A stretch of DNA of 64,000 nt from Cyanoderma ruficeps (Eukaryota > Chordata > Aves > Passeriformes > Timaliidae). The notes under the pieces are model-generated. The model was given only the letters and a program-made list of their open reading frames with translations. It had not been told where the DNA came from and made no database searches. Made by a program: the position numbers and the translations under genes. The first letter of the stretch is position 1. Every line of letters begins with the position of its first letter. Of this stretch, positions 21,601-34,199 are shown piece by piece. Where the stretch lies: positions 480,776 to 544,775 of the forward strand of contig VZDJ01000224.1 in the NCBI GenBank assembly GCA_008694505.1. The letters run 5' to 3'.

Positions 21601-23655
21601 CACCAGGTGGCACTCTCCGACTTCCCACCGAGCCGAGCCGAGACGGGCTAACCCGGCTGGGAGACGCAGACACCGCTGGCTCCCGGCCCCGGGCTGCGGG
21701 GACAGCGGGGACAGCGGGGACAGCGAGGGGCCGGCTCTGCACGGGTCAAAGCGGTTTTCCGGGGTTTTTTTTTTTGGGTGGGTGGATTCACCTCCTGCAC
21801 CCTCAGCAAATCCCAGAATCCTAAAAACCTCACCCAGCAAACCCCTGCTGGTTGTGGGGTTTATCCTGGAGTTCCCTCCCGGTTCCTTCTGGGGGTCCCC
21901 AGGGGGACAGGGCACCTTTCCCGTGGTGCCACCCGTGTCCCCACGCCGGGATTGCCACCCCGTGCTGGCTCTGGGCTCTGCAGGAGCGCTGAACTCCTTT
22001 GGGCAAGGCAAAGGGCTCCTCACATGCAGCAGATTTATCAAATTGATTAAAAACCCCACCAGATCCAGGCCCGTAACAGCTCCTGGAGCGTGTTGGGCGT
22101 TAATCACGCCGCATTGGGGAGTCCAGAGCAGCCAGCTCGTGTGTTCCCGGGCGTTGGAAGTGCTGCCAGGCTGTTTAGGACAAAATTCCTTACAAATCCA
22201 CCTTTGATAATGTGCTGTACAAACACGGGGAGGTGAGGGAGGCTGTGGGAGGGCTCAAAAATCCACTCGGGTAGGAAATCCAAGCTGGGGATGAGTCCTG
22301 AGGCTCAGCAGCCTGGGAAAGGCTCCCAGATCCTTGGGATCCAGCAGGGATCCAGCACGGTGAGGGCAGAGGAAGAGGCTTGGAAGGCCCTGCAGGTCTG
22401 TGGTGATGTGGCCGAGCAGCCCCGCGGTGTCTGGGTGGATTCCAGCTGGGAACGCCACCCCAGTGTGCTTCTCCTCACCCTGACTGTCTCTGAGGGGTCT
22501 CCCTCTCCCCTCCCGAGGTTTCCTGAGGGAGGATGGAGCAGCAGAAGCTTTTGGCTGTTTGGGGAGAAGCTGGGAGCAGGTGGAGCCTCCGGAGAGGGCT
22601 GAGGTGAGTCTGGGAGGGAGAAAGGCCCCTGGAGCTGTGAGCTGGGACACCTGGCAGGGCTCTGTGTTGTCACCATGGTCACAGCTGCGTTTCTGCCTCT
22701 TCACTGACTCGTTTCTGCTTCTTCCACCGTCGTGGCACCACCTGGGCCAACGTGCTTAAAATGGCAGAGCCAGTCCATAAATCCCTGTCAGGAAACCTGG
22801 GGCCTCCTGCAGACAAACCCAGCCCGTTTCAGTCCAGTTTTTTAATGAAATGAGCCCAGTTTGGAGCCTCCCCAGTGAGGAGATTGGTTCAGCACTCCCT
22901 GCCTCAGTTTCCCCTCTCCTGTGGGGGGTTGCACAGCAGATCCTCCCCTCCAAAGCGCCTCACAGCTCAGTGCAGGATTTGTGAACGCCTCTAAATTCCA
23001 GGCTGAGAGGGGCTTTGGGCAGGATCAGCCGCTGGGTACTCAAACCCTCCATTCCCGTGGGGAATTCCCGAGCCTGGCTGCCCTCAGCCGGAGCCCGCAG
23101 GCAGGGACAGCCCGGGAGGGAGGAAAAAGCGATTTCCTTCTCTCCGAGCGCAGGAAGAGCCCGCCTGGAGGTGGGGAGGGGGCTCTGGGGGCACCTCAGC
23201 TCCCGGCTTCTCCCTCCTGCAAGCACCAGCCGCCTTCTCCCGTCCTCAGCGGCTGCACCCAGGGCCGGGATGCTCCCCGGGAACACCGGGAAGCGGAGCC
23301 CGGGATCTCCGGGAGTTTCACCGAGTGATTCTCCCTCCCGGCTCGGCAGTGCGTGGGCAGGGCGGGCTGGGAGCGCTTTGGAAAACTCCCGGAGTTCTTT
23401 TCCGAGTGACCCCTCCGTCCCCGAGGCGCACAGAGGCTCCTTTCAGCCGCGGGGTGTCTGTGGCGAACAGATCCCCATTGACGGATAAAACAGGGACACG
23501 CCTGGCGCGGCTCCCGGAGCGGGGATCGCTCCTGTCCGGCCCGTCCCGGGCACCCAAAGGGGCTGGGGGCCGGGGGGGTGACGGGAACTGGGCGGCCCTG
23601 GGGTGCCCGGGGTGCCCCGTGCCCGCTGCGGGTCCGGGGTGGGGCACGGGGCAGC
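21601..23655. other. Intergenic sequence, no recognised gene
   Basis: The sequence is mostly unique, with an AT-richer patch at 22030-22070 and a CpG-rich stretch from about 23040. I see no recognisable protein or RNA gene. Confidence 0.4.
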
Positions 23656-23659
23656 CCTG

Positions 23660-23809
23660 GGAGCGCGGCCGGGGGGACAGTGGGGGACAGTGGGGGACAG
23701 TGGGAGGCAGTGGGAGGCAGTGGGTAACAGTGGGTGGCACTGGGTGACAGTGGGTGACGGTGGCAATGGGTGGCAGTGGGAGGCAGTGGGTGGCAGTGGG
23801 TGACAGTGG
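23660..23809. repeat. Minisatellite (gtggcagtgggt) bordering the gap
   Basis: About a dozen units of 10-11 bp (gggacagtgg, aggcagtggg, tgacagtggg) run directly into the unsequenced gap. The gap is therefore probably a longer array of the same type. Confidence 0.88.
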
Positions 23810-24076
23810 NNNNNNNNNNNNNNNNNNNNNNNNNNNNNNNNNNNNNNNNNNNNNNNNNNNNNNNNNNNNNNNNNNNNNNNNNNNNNNNNNNNNNNNNNNN
23901 NNNNNNNNNNNNNNNNNNNNNNNNNNNNNNNNNNNNNNNNNNNNNNNNNNNNNNNNNNNNNNNNNNNNNNNNNNNNNNNNNNNNNNNNNNNNNNNNNNNN
24001 NNNNNNNNNNNNNNNNNNNNNNNNNNNNNNNNNNNNNNNNNNNNNNNNNNNNNNNNNNNNNNNNNNNNNNNNNNNN
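23810..24076. other. Assembly gap (267 N)
   Basis: A run of N joins a minisatellite on the left to a poly-T run on the right. Its true length is unknown. Confidence 0.99.
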
Positions 24077-24447
24077 TTTTTTATTTTTTTTTTTTTTTAG
24101 ATGAAGCGTTTAGTGTGACTAAAACGTTCTCACTTCTCCCTCTTGATTATTCCCTTTTCTTTATTAAACAGCTCTGCGTTGAATTATTCTTCCTCCTTCC
24201 CCAAGCCTTCCTCCCTCCAGCTTTTTTATTATTTATTCCCTGTGCCTTCTAAGGTCTTTTATTCATTAATTTCATGGTGAGAAGAGGCCTCTGTCCCTCC
24301 CACACTGCAGAAGGATCTGCGGGATCGGTTTGGCTGCGGGTCATCTCCACCCCGTGGGGTTAAAACCTCACAGTGTGAGAGGGGCTGGTTCCTGTCCCTG
24401 TGGGCTGGAGAAACCCCATCCCTGGAAGTGTCCCGGGTTAGGCTGGA

Positions 24448-24630
24448 CAGGTTTGGAGCAACCTGAGATAGTGGAAGTGGGTAGAACAAGTCGGTTTTTA
24501 GGGTCTCTCCCAACCCAAACCTTTTTGAGACATCTCCTTTCAGGTTTGGAGCAACCTGGGAGAGTGGAAGTGGGTAGAACAAGTCGGTTTTTAGGGTCCC
24601 TCCCGACCCAAACCTTTTTGAGACGTCCCC
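24448..24630 (+). mobile_element. CR1-like tail, tandemly duplicated (93-bp unit)
   Basis: The block starting caggtttggagcaacctg occurs at 24448 and again at 24541, each followed by gtggaagtgggtagaacaag and tttttagggtc. The sequence has the CR1 3'-tail layout (gagcaacctgggatagtgga-type). Confidence 0.75.
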
Positions 24631-24639
24631 TTTCCCTTC

Positions 24640-26295
24640 CCCTGGGGTGCAGAAGGAGCGTCCCGTCCCCACCTCCTCAGCCCGGCCGTGCCCTGCCCGG
24701 GCCGGAATCGGTGACCTCAGAGCATTCCCAGGCCGCGGTCACGGGCCGGAGGAGCTGCTGGCAGCTCGGCTCCTGCTAATCTGGGAATTGTATGCCAGGA
24801 AGCGCACACCCAGCCGACCTGCCGGGACAAAGCCGGCGCTCAACGCTCCAGCGCTCCCCGGGCTTCCCCCCGAGCGCCCCAGGGCGGGTTTGGAGCGCTC
24901 CCGGCGCCTCGCCTGGTCCCTCCCCGCACCTGCCCGGGGGTTGGGCACCTGCTGCAGGTGTGGGGACGGAGTTTAGTGACGCCGGGAGTTGTTGGGCGCT
25001 CTCCCGGCTGCCTGGGGGACATCCCAGCACGGCGATGCAGCGCCCTGGGCAGGCTAAAAACAGGGCTGTGAGGGAGATCTAACCTGGGTGTTTAACCTGG
25101 GCTCTGCAGGGAAATTCCCGCAGCCGCGGTTGTTTTCCTGCCGGTGTGGTTTAGCAGAGCTGTGCTGGCAGCAGCCCCTCCCCGGGTACCAAAACTCGCC
25201 GTCCTTGACACATCCTTAGGAGCCTTGAGCTCCAAATAGACTCCAGCTCTACAAAAACCGCCCGAGATTTCCCGAGGCCGAGGGCTGGAGGGAATGTGGG
25301 GGTTATTATTAGCGCTCAGCCTCTGCCAGGGCCTGTGTCAAACACCCGGAGATGTGGGGAGGGAGGGACTGACCCCGCTGGGTCCCTGCAGGGCAGCTCC
25401 TTGCAGGGTTTGGGCACCTCTGAGGGAATCTGAGCATCTGCTGAGAGGGCCTGGGGCCTTTCCCCGGTGTCACCGTGCTGCTGTCCCCGTGGGAAGTGGA
25501 TTCTCCTCGTCCGGGCCGTGCTCGGGGACCGCTCTGAGGTCACTTGTCATCACTTGTCACCCTGCACGTGACGCTGTCACATCCTGCTTGGCGGGATTTT
25601 GGGGATTTTTGTTTACAAACAGCGCCGTGCTGCGAGGGCAGGGGGAGCTGCTGGATGAAAAAGCTTCCTCCAGCCTCGCCGGCTTCCCCTGCGCCGATGG
25701 AAAAGCGGGATCCAGCCCCGAGGTGGATGGATGGGCTGGTGGCATGGCTGGATCCTGTCCCCATCACCCTGCTCCTCCTTGCCCTGAGCCCTCGGGCTCG
25801 TCCTGCTCCTGCTGCACCCCCGGCAGCCCCAGAAAACCCCGAGGCTCGTGGCCTCCTCCGTGCACCAACACGGAGGGAAAGGAAGGCCTGGAATAATGTC
25901 CGGGCTGAGATTCGCGGGGCTCACCGAGCTGCTGTAAAAGCCGCATTACAAATGTGAGCCACTCGGATATTCCAGTGATCCGAGGCAGCAGAGGAGAATA
26001 TTTTAAATGAAATATTCATGGGGATCCTCAGCCTGTGAAAGCGATGGAGCTCTGCTGCCTTCTGTGGACTCACACTAATTTATTTTTTATTATGACCCAT
26101 TTGTAGGATGATGGGGCCGGGAGGCTCCAGGCGGTCGCCTCCAGCTTCAGATCCTGGTTTTTTTTTTGGTTGTTTTTTTTTTTTTCCAGGTGCTCTAAAA
26201 GCACAGAACAGCTCCACGATCTGTGGCCCAAATTGCAAACCGCTAAGGATGTAGCCTGGTATTTCTGACACACCAAACCTGGTGACACAGGCAGC
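24640..26295. other. Intergenic sequence with a CpG-rich patch at 24.65-25.05 kb
   Basis: CpG density is raised around 24.65-25.05 kb, but no exon with paired splice signals or known protein similarity was found. A unique AT-rich block at 25980-26100 could be conserved non-coding sequence. Confidence 0.35.
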
Positions 26296-26314
26296 ACTTC
26301 CTCCCTGCCCGGGC

Positions 26315-26725
26315 AGCTCAGACAGGCCACGGCGTCCCCTCTGTGCTGCTGGCACTGCCCTGGGGGCACAGGGTCCCCTCTGTGCTGCTGGCACTGCCCT
26401 GGGGGCACAGGGTCCCCTCTGTGCTGCTGGCACTGCCCTGAGGTCACAGAGTCCCTCTGTGTGACACTGGCACTGCCCTGGGGCCACAGGGTCCCCTCTG
26501 TGTGACACTGGCACTGCCCTGGGGGCACAGGGTCCCCCTGTGTGACACTGGCACTGCCCTGGGGGCACAGGGTCCCTCTGTGTGACACTGGCACTGCCCT
26601 GGGGCCACAGGGTCCCTCTGTGTGACACTGGCACTGCCCTGAGGCCACAGGGTCCCTCTGTGTGACACTGGCACTGCCCTGGGGGCACAGGGTCCCCTCT
26701 GTGTGACACTGGCACTGTCCTGGCT
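26315..26725. repeat. Minisatellite, unit ~40 bp (actggcactgccctgggggc)
   Basis: About ten copies of actggcactgccctgggggc followed by acagggtccctctgtgtgac are present. The first three use gtgctgctggcactg instead of gtgtgacactggcactg. Confidence 0.93.
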
Positions 26726-26994
26726 GAGGAAGGGACCATCATGAAGCCAACAAAGGGCACTCCCAGCCCCGGAGCAGACGGGAGAAACGTTTGCCAAACA
26801 AAGGCTCCATTTTCAAGGAAACCCTCCGACTCTCTGCCTCGGAGACAGGAATGATTCAAGCCCTGGCGCGGGAGCCGTGGGTAGGAAACTCTCCTCTCAT
26901 GGCCTGAGCGGTTCTGCCACGGCTGCAGTGGGAGCCGGGGCTGATTCTCCAGGCAGAGATCATTCCTGTTCTACATTTGGGAATGACCTGGATC

Positions 26995-27165
26995 CCTCTG
27001 TAGACTCCAGGTGCCCCTATTTCATCCCTGGAATTGTTCCAGGGGAGGTTGGATGAGGCTTGGAGCGAGCTGGGCTGGTGGAAGATGTCCCTGCCCGTGG
27101 CAGAGGATGGAAATGGAGGGTTTTTAAGGTCTGTCCGACCTGTCCTGGAATATTTCCAGGGATGG
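26995..27165 (+). mobile_element. CR1 LINE 3' fragment
   Basis: The stretch gaggttggatgaggcttgga, then ggtggaagatgtccctgccc, then gtggcagaggatggaaatgg is a CR1 3' region. It is truncated at both ends. Confidence 0.85.
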
Positions 27166-27469
27166 GCCACCCGCAGCTGCCGCATCCGCACACCCAGCCC
27201 GGCTCAGCACAGCGAACAGCTCCGGGCTCTGTGCTGGGGTATGGAATACGCTGGAATGTCGCCGATAATTCTTAAAGCCCCGCAAAATAAAGCGCTCCTG
27301 TGGTCGCCTTTTTCCTTTCCCAGCTGTAAATTCTGCCCGGCTCTGGCTCTTCCCCCTCCTCCCGTGCCTGTCCTGGTTTATGGCATGGCCACAAAGCGAT
27401 TGATTTACATGCCGAGTCAATAAAGAGTCGCTCCCAACCCCGCGCTGTCCCTCGGTCCCTTGTCCCGGC

Positions 27470-27800
27470 TGCTGGGAGTGACTCAGACGAACATGACTAA
27501 ACTCTTCCCTCTCCAGCAAACAGCGATTCGGGGCTTTGTTCAGCGCCTCGCTCCGCGCTGCTGGGAGCTGCCGAGAGAACCGCCCTGGCACGGCGTGACT
27601 CATCCGCGGGAGGTGATGTCCGGCCGCTCCAGCGCTGCTCCAGCTCCCCGGGAGCGCGGCCGGAGCGGGCACGGCCCGGCCGGCTCCTCCTGCGCCGCCC
27701 CATCGCGGCCCGGGAGCTGCGCTGGGCATGGGAACCGCGCCTTGAAATCGGATCTCCCGGGCGGGGTGTTGCCCATCCTCCCCGGGCTGCCTGGGTTGGT
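27470..27800. promoter_or_regulatory. CpG-rich patch with two AP-1 type sites
   Basis: TGACTCA occurs at 27479-27485 and 27596-27602. The following 180 bp is CpG-dense (cggccggagcgggcacggcc). No adjacent exon was recognised. It may be a distal regulatory element or an unannotated promoter. Confidence 0.3.
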
Positions 27801-27879
27801 TCCTCCCCAGCGGGGTTTGGACAGGCTGGAGGGGTTTGGTCACTTCTGCTGGGGGTTGTAGCCAGCCTGTGCTCGCCTT

Positions 27880-28260
27880 CCAGCACCATGGGGTGTGCTT
27901 GGGAGTCAGGGTTTCCCTCACCTGGGATTGGGAATGGGGGTTTTCCTGGGCTTGGGAGTGAGGATTCCCCTCACCTGGGCTTGGGAGTGAGGTTTTTCCT
28001 GGGTTTGGGAGTCAGGATTCCTCTCAGCTGGGCTTGGGAGTGAGGGTTTTCCTCACCTGAGTTTGGGAGTGAAGATTCCCCTCACCTGGGTCTGGGAGTG
28101 AGAATTTTCCTGGGTTTTAGAGTGAAGATTTCCCTCACCTGGGTTTGAGAGTGAAGATTTCCCTCACCTGGGTTTGGAAGTGACCGTTTTCCTGGGTTTA
28201 GGAGTGAGGATTTCCCTCACCTGGGTTTGGGAGTGAAGATTTCCCTCACCTGGGAGGGAC
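27880..28260. repeat. Minisatellite, unit ~27-30 bp (cctcacctgggtttgggagt)
   Basis: About 13 copies of cctcacctgggtttgggagt plus gaagatttcc or gagggttttc are present, with shorter units where ctcac is missing. Confidence 0.92.
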
Positions 28261-28363
28261 AGCCGCCCCCCTGAGGGTGGAAACGTGTCTGATGAGGCTT
28301 TGTCACTCCACGCCCCGTCCCCAGTTGGAGGTGATGGGATATGTACACAGAAGGAATAATATG

Positions 28364-28560
28364 GAAGGAATTCCTGTCTCTGAGGGTGGGCAGGCCCTGG
28401 CACAGGGTGCCCAGAGGAGTTGTGGCTGCCCCTGGATCCCTGGAAATGCCCAAAGCCAGGTTTGGAGCACCCTGGGACGATGGAAGATGTCCCTGCCCGT
28501 GGCAGGAGTGGCACTGGATGAGCTTTAAGACCCTCTCACCCCATCCCACCCATGATCCTA
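28364..28560 (+). mobile_element. CR1 LINE 3' fragment
   Basis: The blocks tgagggtgggcaggccctgg, cacagggtgcccagaggagt, tggaagatgtccctgcccgt and actggatgagctttaagacc follow CR1 order. It is close in sequence to the fragment at 21.4 kb. Confidence 0.9.
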
Positions 28561-29470
28561 CAGCAGCAGGACGTGTGGGGTGCCCGGGGCACCCCTGGGC
28601 TCCAGCAGGGCACAGGGTCCCTTCCAGCCTTGCCCTGAGCATCTCCAGTGGCATCCAGGCAGGAACAGCCGTGTTCCAACCTGGCACCCCCTTTCCTGCC
28701 ACTGTCACCTGGGGGAGCCCAGGCAGGCTGTGTGCCCCCTGTGCCAAGGGGAGCAGCTCCTGCCTGTCCCCCCACCCCTCGGGGACATGCCCAGGGTGAC
28801 AGAGGCGGTGACAGGCAGGCAGCAGGCCCTGGCCACTCTGTTCCCAGCCTGTCACTCAGCAGGAAGGAAGGCGTGTGGTTTGCTCAGCGAGGGCTGTAAT
28901 TAGCCTGATTGGCACTAACTTGCCTCAAAACGCCGGGGAGGAGGGGAGAAACCACAGCTCAGCCATTTTATGTGGGATTTTACTGGGAGAAACGGAGCCA
29001 GGACAGAGGGCTGGCTCTGTCCCTCCTCTCTGTGACATCCCCGTGAGCCCTTTCAGAGCAGACCATCCCCAAGACGAGCTTCACTGCCGTACCCTCTGCT
29101 TCAAATCTGCCTGGCACAGCATCCCCAAAGCCCAGCTCGGGCTGGGATGGAGCTGAGCCTGCCCTGGAGCTGGCAGGGCAGCGTGGGCAGCGTGCCCGGG
29201 CTGGAGCTGGAGCACATTTCCTGCCAGGCTCTGATAAGATGAGCCTTCATTCACGGCTGTGTGCTGACCACAGGCCACATGAGAGAGCCGGCGTGGCCCA
29301 CTTGGGAGCAGAGGAAACTCAGCTTGGCCTGGCAATCCATCCCCCAGGAGCTGCTGGAGCAGGGGCTGTGGTGGAGCCCTTGGGGTTTCTGCAGGGGCTG
29401 GGCACGCCGTGGGATCTGATTCCAGCACTGCCTAGAAAATCTGCTTGGAAAAATCTGCCCATTTGTCATA
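28561..29470. other. Intergenic sequence, no recognised gene
   Basis: This is unique GC-rich DNA between a CR1 fragment and a solo LTR. Open frames here lack splice support or recognisable motifs. Confidence 0.4.
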
Positions 29471-29840
29471 TGTTGAAACCTAGAAACTTACATTTTAAGG
29501 TTTTAGTAGATAGTAATATATATAGGGCAAGATGGGGGATTTGGGGTGTTGGCTAAGTCCTTCAGCACCTTCTTCATGGTTTGGGGTGGATTTTTCTAAT
29601 TGGGTGGGAAAGGTTCACATTGGTGGTCAGTTATTGGGTTAAAAGTATAAATAATCTGGGTGTCAGCTCATTATTGGATCGTTTATGCTTAAGAAGACCT
29701 TGGAAAGAGTGAAGAGGCACCTCCATTTCCTACCTTGTTAGTTGGAGCTCACAACTCACGAGACTGTGCTGCAAACAAGGATTAAACACTGAGCCTGCAC
29801 ACAAAACTGCATCTCCCGTGTGTTAATCCCAGCTCTAACA
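29471..29840 (+). mobile_element. Solo LTR (~370 bp)
   Basis: It begins TGTTGAAACCTAGAAACTTA and ends CTCTAACA, so it has TG...CA termini. A TATA-like gtataaataatc lies near 29645, and a U5-like ctgcatctcccgtgtgttaa lies near the end. It is homologous to 8311-8711. No internal retroviral region flanks it and no clear target duplication was found. Confidence 0.75.
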
Positions 29841-29867
29841 CGAACCAAAGAAGATAAAAACCCACAG

Positions 29868-29985
29868 CCACAGAATCCCAGACTGGTTTGGGTCGGGAGG
29901 GACCTCAAAGCTCATCCCGTTCCACCTCCTGCCACGGGACACCTCCCACCCATCGGGGCTGCTGCGAGCCCCGTGCGGCACTGAC
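29868..29985 (-). mobile_element. CR1 LINE tail, minus orientation
   Basis: The stretch cacagaatcccagactggtt, then gggagggacctcaaagctca, then tgccacgggacacctcccac is the reverse complement of the CR1 3' end. Confidence 0.85.
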
Positions 29986-29989
29986 GGGA

Positions 29990-32780
29990 GCAGCCTGCTC
30001 CGGGCCTGCCCTGCTGTGCAGGAGAAGCCCTTGGCTGGGGAAAGGAGCCTTTTCCTGGGATGGGAATGGTTGGGATTGCTCCCTGGGGCTGAGCCAGCGA
30101 GGCTGTCGGTGCTGCTCCCACACGGGCACAGCTATAATGGGCCAAAAAGCAGCAGATTTGGGGCCCGGCGCTGTGGGATTTTGAAGGTGGCCACACACAC
30201 CTGAGGGGCAGGGCAGGGGTGAGGCCAGCCAGGAGGGCTGGGCACTGTAAACCCTGACGGAAGGGATGGGAAATGAGGAATAATGCTCTTCCCTGGCCCG
30301 GGCTGAGGGTACAGCTGGCAGCCCCAGCCCCTGCTCCACCCCCCAATTAACCCGTGTTTGCTTATTAGGGAAGTTACAAGCCTGTGCAAACACTTCCATT
30401 CGCTTTCGATAAAGCCAAAGGGAGAAGAAAAAAAAAAATAAATAAAACCAAAACCAAACCCTGCCCGTGAGGTGTGGCCGGGCCCCGCAGGCTCCTCCCG
30501 GGGGTCTGGGGCCAGCGGGGGCTCCCGAGGGTCACCCGCGGAGCCCCGAGCATCCCTCCCTGCCACAGCTGTGTCCCGTGTCACCTGCTGGCTGTCCCCA
30601 ACCCCGCTGGCTGTCCCCAACCCCGCTGCTCCCACACAGCCCGCGGCGTTTGTCCCGAGCTCGGCCCCGGTGTCGCTAACAGCAACTGCTAATTGTTCTC
30701 TCGCGCTCTGTACTATATTTAATTCCCCACTATTATTTTTTCCCCTTTTAATCATAAAAAGCCTAAATTTCCCTCGGGGAAGGTTATTGGCTCGAGTGTG
30801 GAAATATACCTGTGCCTTGCATGGCGCCGGGCCACCGGGGCTTTGGCTGTATTTTTAAATCCAAGTACAAAGTGTCTTCCACGCCAGCGCCGTTTAACCC
30901 TTCCCAGCAGGGAGAGCGGGAGGAAAGGAATGTGTTCTGGGGGGGTTCCCTTTTTTTTCCTTTTTTTTCTCAGCTCCTGCTCGGAGCAGGATGGGTTTGG
31001 ATGCGTGGCCAGCAAGGCGGGCAAGGAGAAGCGTGGAGGAATTTGCCCTGTTTCCCTCTGGTTTTCCCTCTCCCGGACCCACCGGGGCATGGCGAGGCCA
31101 TCCCCTCCTTTCCCAAACCTCCTCCTGCCCCCGCTGTGGGTGTGTGGGGGAGGCTGAGGGTGCCCCGAGGTAACCCGGAGCCTCACCACCTTTGAGGATG
31201 TGGGCCAAAGTCATCCCGTCTCGAGCTATTTCGGGGGAGAGCGGCTCCTCCCGCGGGAGCCGCGGCACAGGCGCCGCCGGAGCCGGCCGGGCACAGATGG
31301 GACGGGCAGGAGGGAGCTGCTCCCGTCTCCTCCGTTAATGAAGTCACCCGAGGGGGCTCAGCCCTTCCCCCGCAGACCTTGGGGCGCCTTTCAAGCGGCC
31401 GCTGCAGGGGGAGGTTTGGGTTTGCAGCTCAGAGCGGGTTTGGGGTCTCCGCGGCCGAAGGAGGGATTTTGTTCAGCGGTGGCTGCTCCGGGCTCTGAGA
31501 TCCTCGCTCAGATGGAGGAACGGGATTGAAACAAGCCTTTCTATTTGGCCTGGGGTCAGCCCTGGTTTCATCCATCCCAGCCTTGAGCTGCTTCTCTCTG
31601 GGGTGGGAGGCCGGGGCAGCAGCGTGAGAGGCTCGGCACAGGCTTTGTGCTGGCCCCGGGGACAGCAGCGGGGCCAGGGACACCCAGGGCCAGCAGGGCG
31701 AGGGGACAAATTCCCCTCGTGGCCCAGGAACCCCCCTGCTCTGCCCGACCCTCAGCAGAGCCCTCACCCCCTGCTCTGCCCGGCACAAGGGACCGAGTGT
31801 CTCCCTCCTCCTCCTCCTCAAACAAAGGCGGCCACAGATTTTTTTTCTCCCTCTTCTTCCAAGTGGTTTCACCCTTGAGTTGCCGGCCTTGATTTGGGAT
31901 TCCGGAGGGGTCCAGCAGCCAGAGGGGGCCCTGGCATGGGCACCACCCCCCACCTGCCCTGCCCACCCACCACACCTGCCCCATCCCCTCCGTGGATTTG
32001 CTCCTGAGGCATCTGGACAACCCTGAGCTCCACGGGGGCTCCTGTGGAGCTTTGGGGGCGAGGCTCCAACCCCCAGTGACCTGTTCTGGCCCTCCAAGCC
32101 CATCCCAGCGCAGGGAACGGCTCCCTGCTGCCCGTGGGAAGGGTGGGCAGGTGAGGGGAGCTTTGCCGAGGGAGAATCCCGCGGGCAGGGCGGGGGCCGG
32201 GGCAGGGAGGGGACCCCGCAGCTCTTTCAAAGGAGCAATTTCAGCATGAGAAAGGAATGCGGCTGCCGGCCCTGGCAGGGATGGGATGGAGGCCGTGCCG
32301 TCAGGAATAGGGATGATTTCTGCTGGCCTGACTCACTGGCAGCCTCCTCGCAGCCGCTTCCTCTCCGGGAGGCAGAAACTCCCAGTTTTTATTTATCGCG
32401 CGGCTTAAAGTAGGGGCGAAGGAAGGAAACGTCCTTATTTTTAACTGCTCCGTCTCCCCGGGGCCTGGGCCAGCGCTGGCACGGCGAGGTGGCCACCAGG
32501 AGCATCCCCGTGGCCAGGGCTCCCCCTCACCTGAGCACCGCGGGCTCCGAGCCCAGGCACGGAGTGTCCCTGCAGGTCAGGAGCAGCCCGGGGACCCCGT
32601 GCAGGGTGGGGACACGCAGGGTGGGCAGGGGGTGGCTCGGTGTGGGCACAGCCACTCTGAGGGCGGCCGAGAGCCACCGAGCCCCAGGGAAAATTCCTTT
32701 TTCTCTCCTTGAAGCCGCCAGCCCGTGCTGCTGCTCGTGTGGGGACAAAGCTTGGAGACCTGCTGGGGGTCCCTGTGTGT
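29990..32780. other. Intergenic sequence, no recognised gene
   Basis: The region is largely unique, with an AT-rich block at 30690-30790, a poly-pyrimidine run near 30945-30970 and GC-rich stretches. No exon could be supported. Confidence 0.4.
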
Positions 32781-32784
32781 GCCC

Positions 32785-33130
32785 ACCACGGGGACAGAGC
32801 TCTCACCATTCCTGGGGTGCTGGGGGTCCCTGTTTGTGCCCCCCAGAAGGACAGAGCTGTCACCATTCCCGGGGTGCTGGGGGTCCCTGTGCCCCCCAAA
32901 AGGACAGAGCTGTCACCATTCCCAGGGTGCTGGGGGTCCCTGTGCCCCCCAGAAGGACAGAGCTGTCACCATTCCCAGGGTGGTGGGGGTCCCTGTGCCC
33001 CCCCAGAAGGACAGAGCTGTCACCATTCCCAGGGTGCTGGGGGTCTCTGTGTCCCCAAAAGGACAGAGCTGTCACCATTCCCAGGGTGCTGGGGGTCCCT
33101 GTGCCCCCCAGAAGGACAGAGCTGTGCTGG
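32785..33130. repeat. Minisatellite, unit ~53-60 bp (ggacagagctgtcaccattc)
   Basis: Seven copies of ggacagagctgtcaccattc plus ccagggtgctgggggtccct are present. They differ in the gtgccccccagaa linker. Confidence 0.93.
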
Positions 33131-34190
33131 GCTGGAGGATGGAGGATGGGGAGGGTTTCATCCATCCCAGCCCCATCCAGGGAGGATCTGGGGATGTTGT
33201 GTCACCGTTCTCAGGGTTCAGAGTGGGCAGGATGACACCCCTGCAATATTTTGGGCTCCTCACTCCCCCTCAGCTGAGCTGGGACACTCAGCCCTGAGCA
33301 GGGGCTGGGCACTGTCACCACCCCGGTGGTGCCCTGGGTGGGACGGAGACTTCGGGAGGCTCTGTCCCGCTGTCCCCAGTGCTCCTGGGGGGCAGAAACC
33401 AGGCCCGGTGCTGTTTGCTCAGTGCCAGGGGCGTTTTGCACTTGCCGAGGGTTCTCCTTGCCCAGCCATGCCCGGTGGGGCCGGTGGCCCTGGCGTGGCA
33501 CAACCACCACGGTGCCCCTGAGCTGAGGCTCCGCTCGTGCCGTGCTCAGAGCAGCCCATCCGGGCCTGAAGTTTTTGCTCTTTGGGGCTTTCCTTGAGCT
33601 CCTGTTGTGAAACCTTCATTTGCTTCTAAAAGCAGTGAGGTTCTTTCTTTCTTTTTTTTTATTCCTCATGATCTTCTCTTTTCCCCCCTCTGTTGCCCTG
33701 AGATAAAGGCTTCTAAATTTGTCCTGTGCTGAAAACGCAGCTAATCCTGATGGACCTGAATTCGCATCTCCCCCCCAGAGGAATTGCACTAATTTTATTT
33801 TTTTTTTCTTCCCTTTGTTCCGCCAGGGGACCTGTCCGTTTCCTAGTGGAAAGAAAAAAAAAAATCACTATTTAGGGCAAGGTTTATATTCCCGAAACCT
33901 GTGTTTGTTTGTGAGAAAAGAGGACAGGAGGGAAATAAATGAGAAAAGCATCATGCTGCCTTTTTTTTTTTTTCCCTTTCCCTTCTGATATTGTTTTTAC
34001 AGCAGGCAAATTTTTAATTAAAAGTGAAGAACTGGGTCGCCTGTGCTGTCCAGAAGATGCTCTGAGGACGTGGTCCCTTCCCACCGGTGTTAATTTGGGA
34101 GCCCAGAGCAGCTGGCCCAGCCGGGAGGTGTTGGGAAGGTTTTTTAGAGGAGCGCGGGGACAGGGTGGGCTCTGCAGGAGGGAGTGGGGG
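33131..34190. other. Sequence upstream of the ITPR3 island
   Basis: Unique DNA with several T-rich runs (33650, 33795, 33960). No gene was recognised. Confidence 0.4.
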
Positions 34191-34199
34191 GGTCTCTCC

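Noticed and set aside
23754..24252. Open frames crossing the N gap
   Set aside because: They run through undetermined bases and cannot be interpreted.
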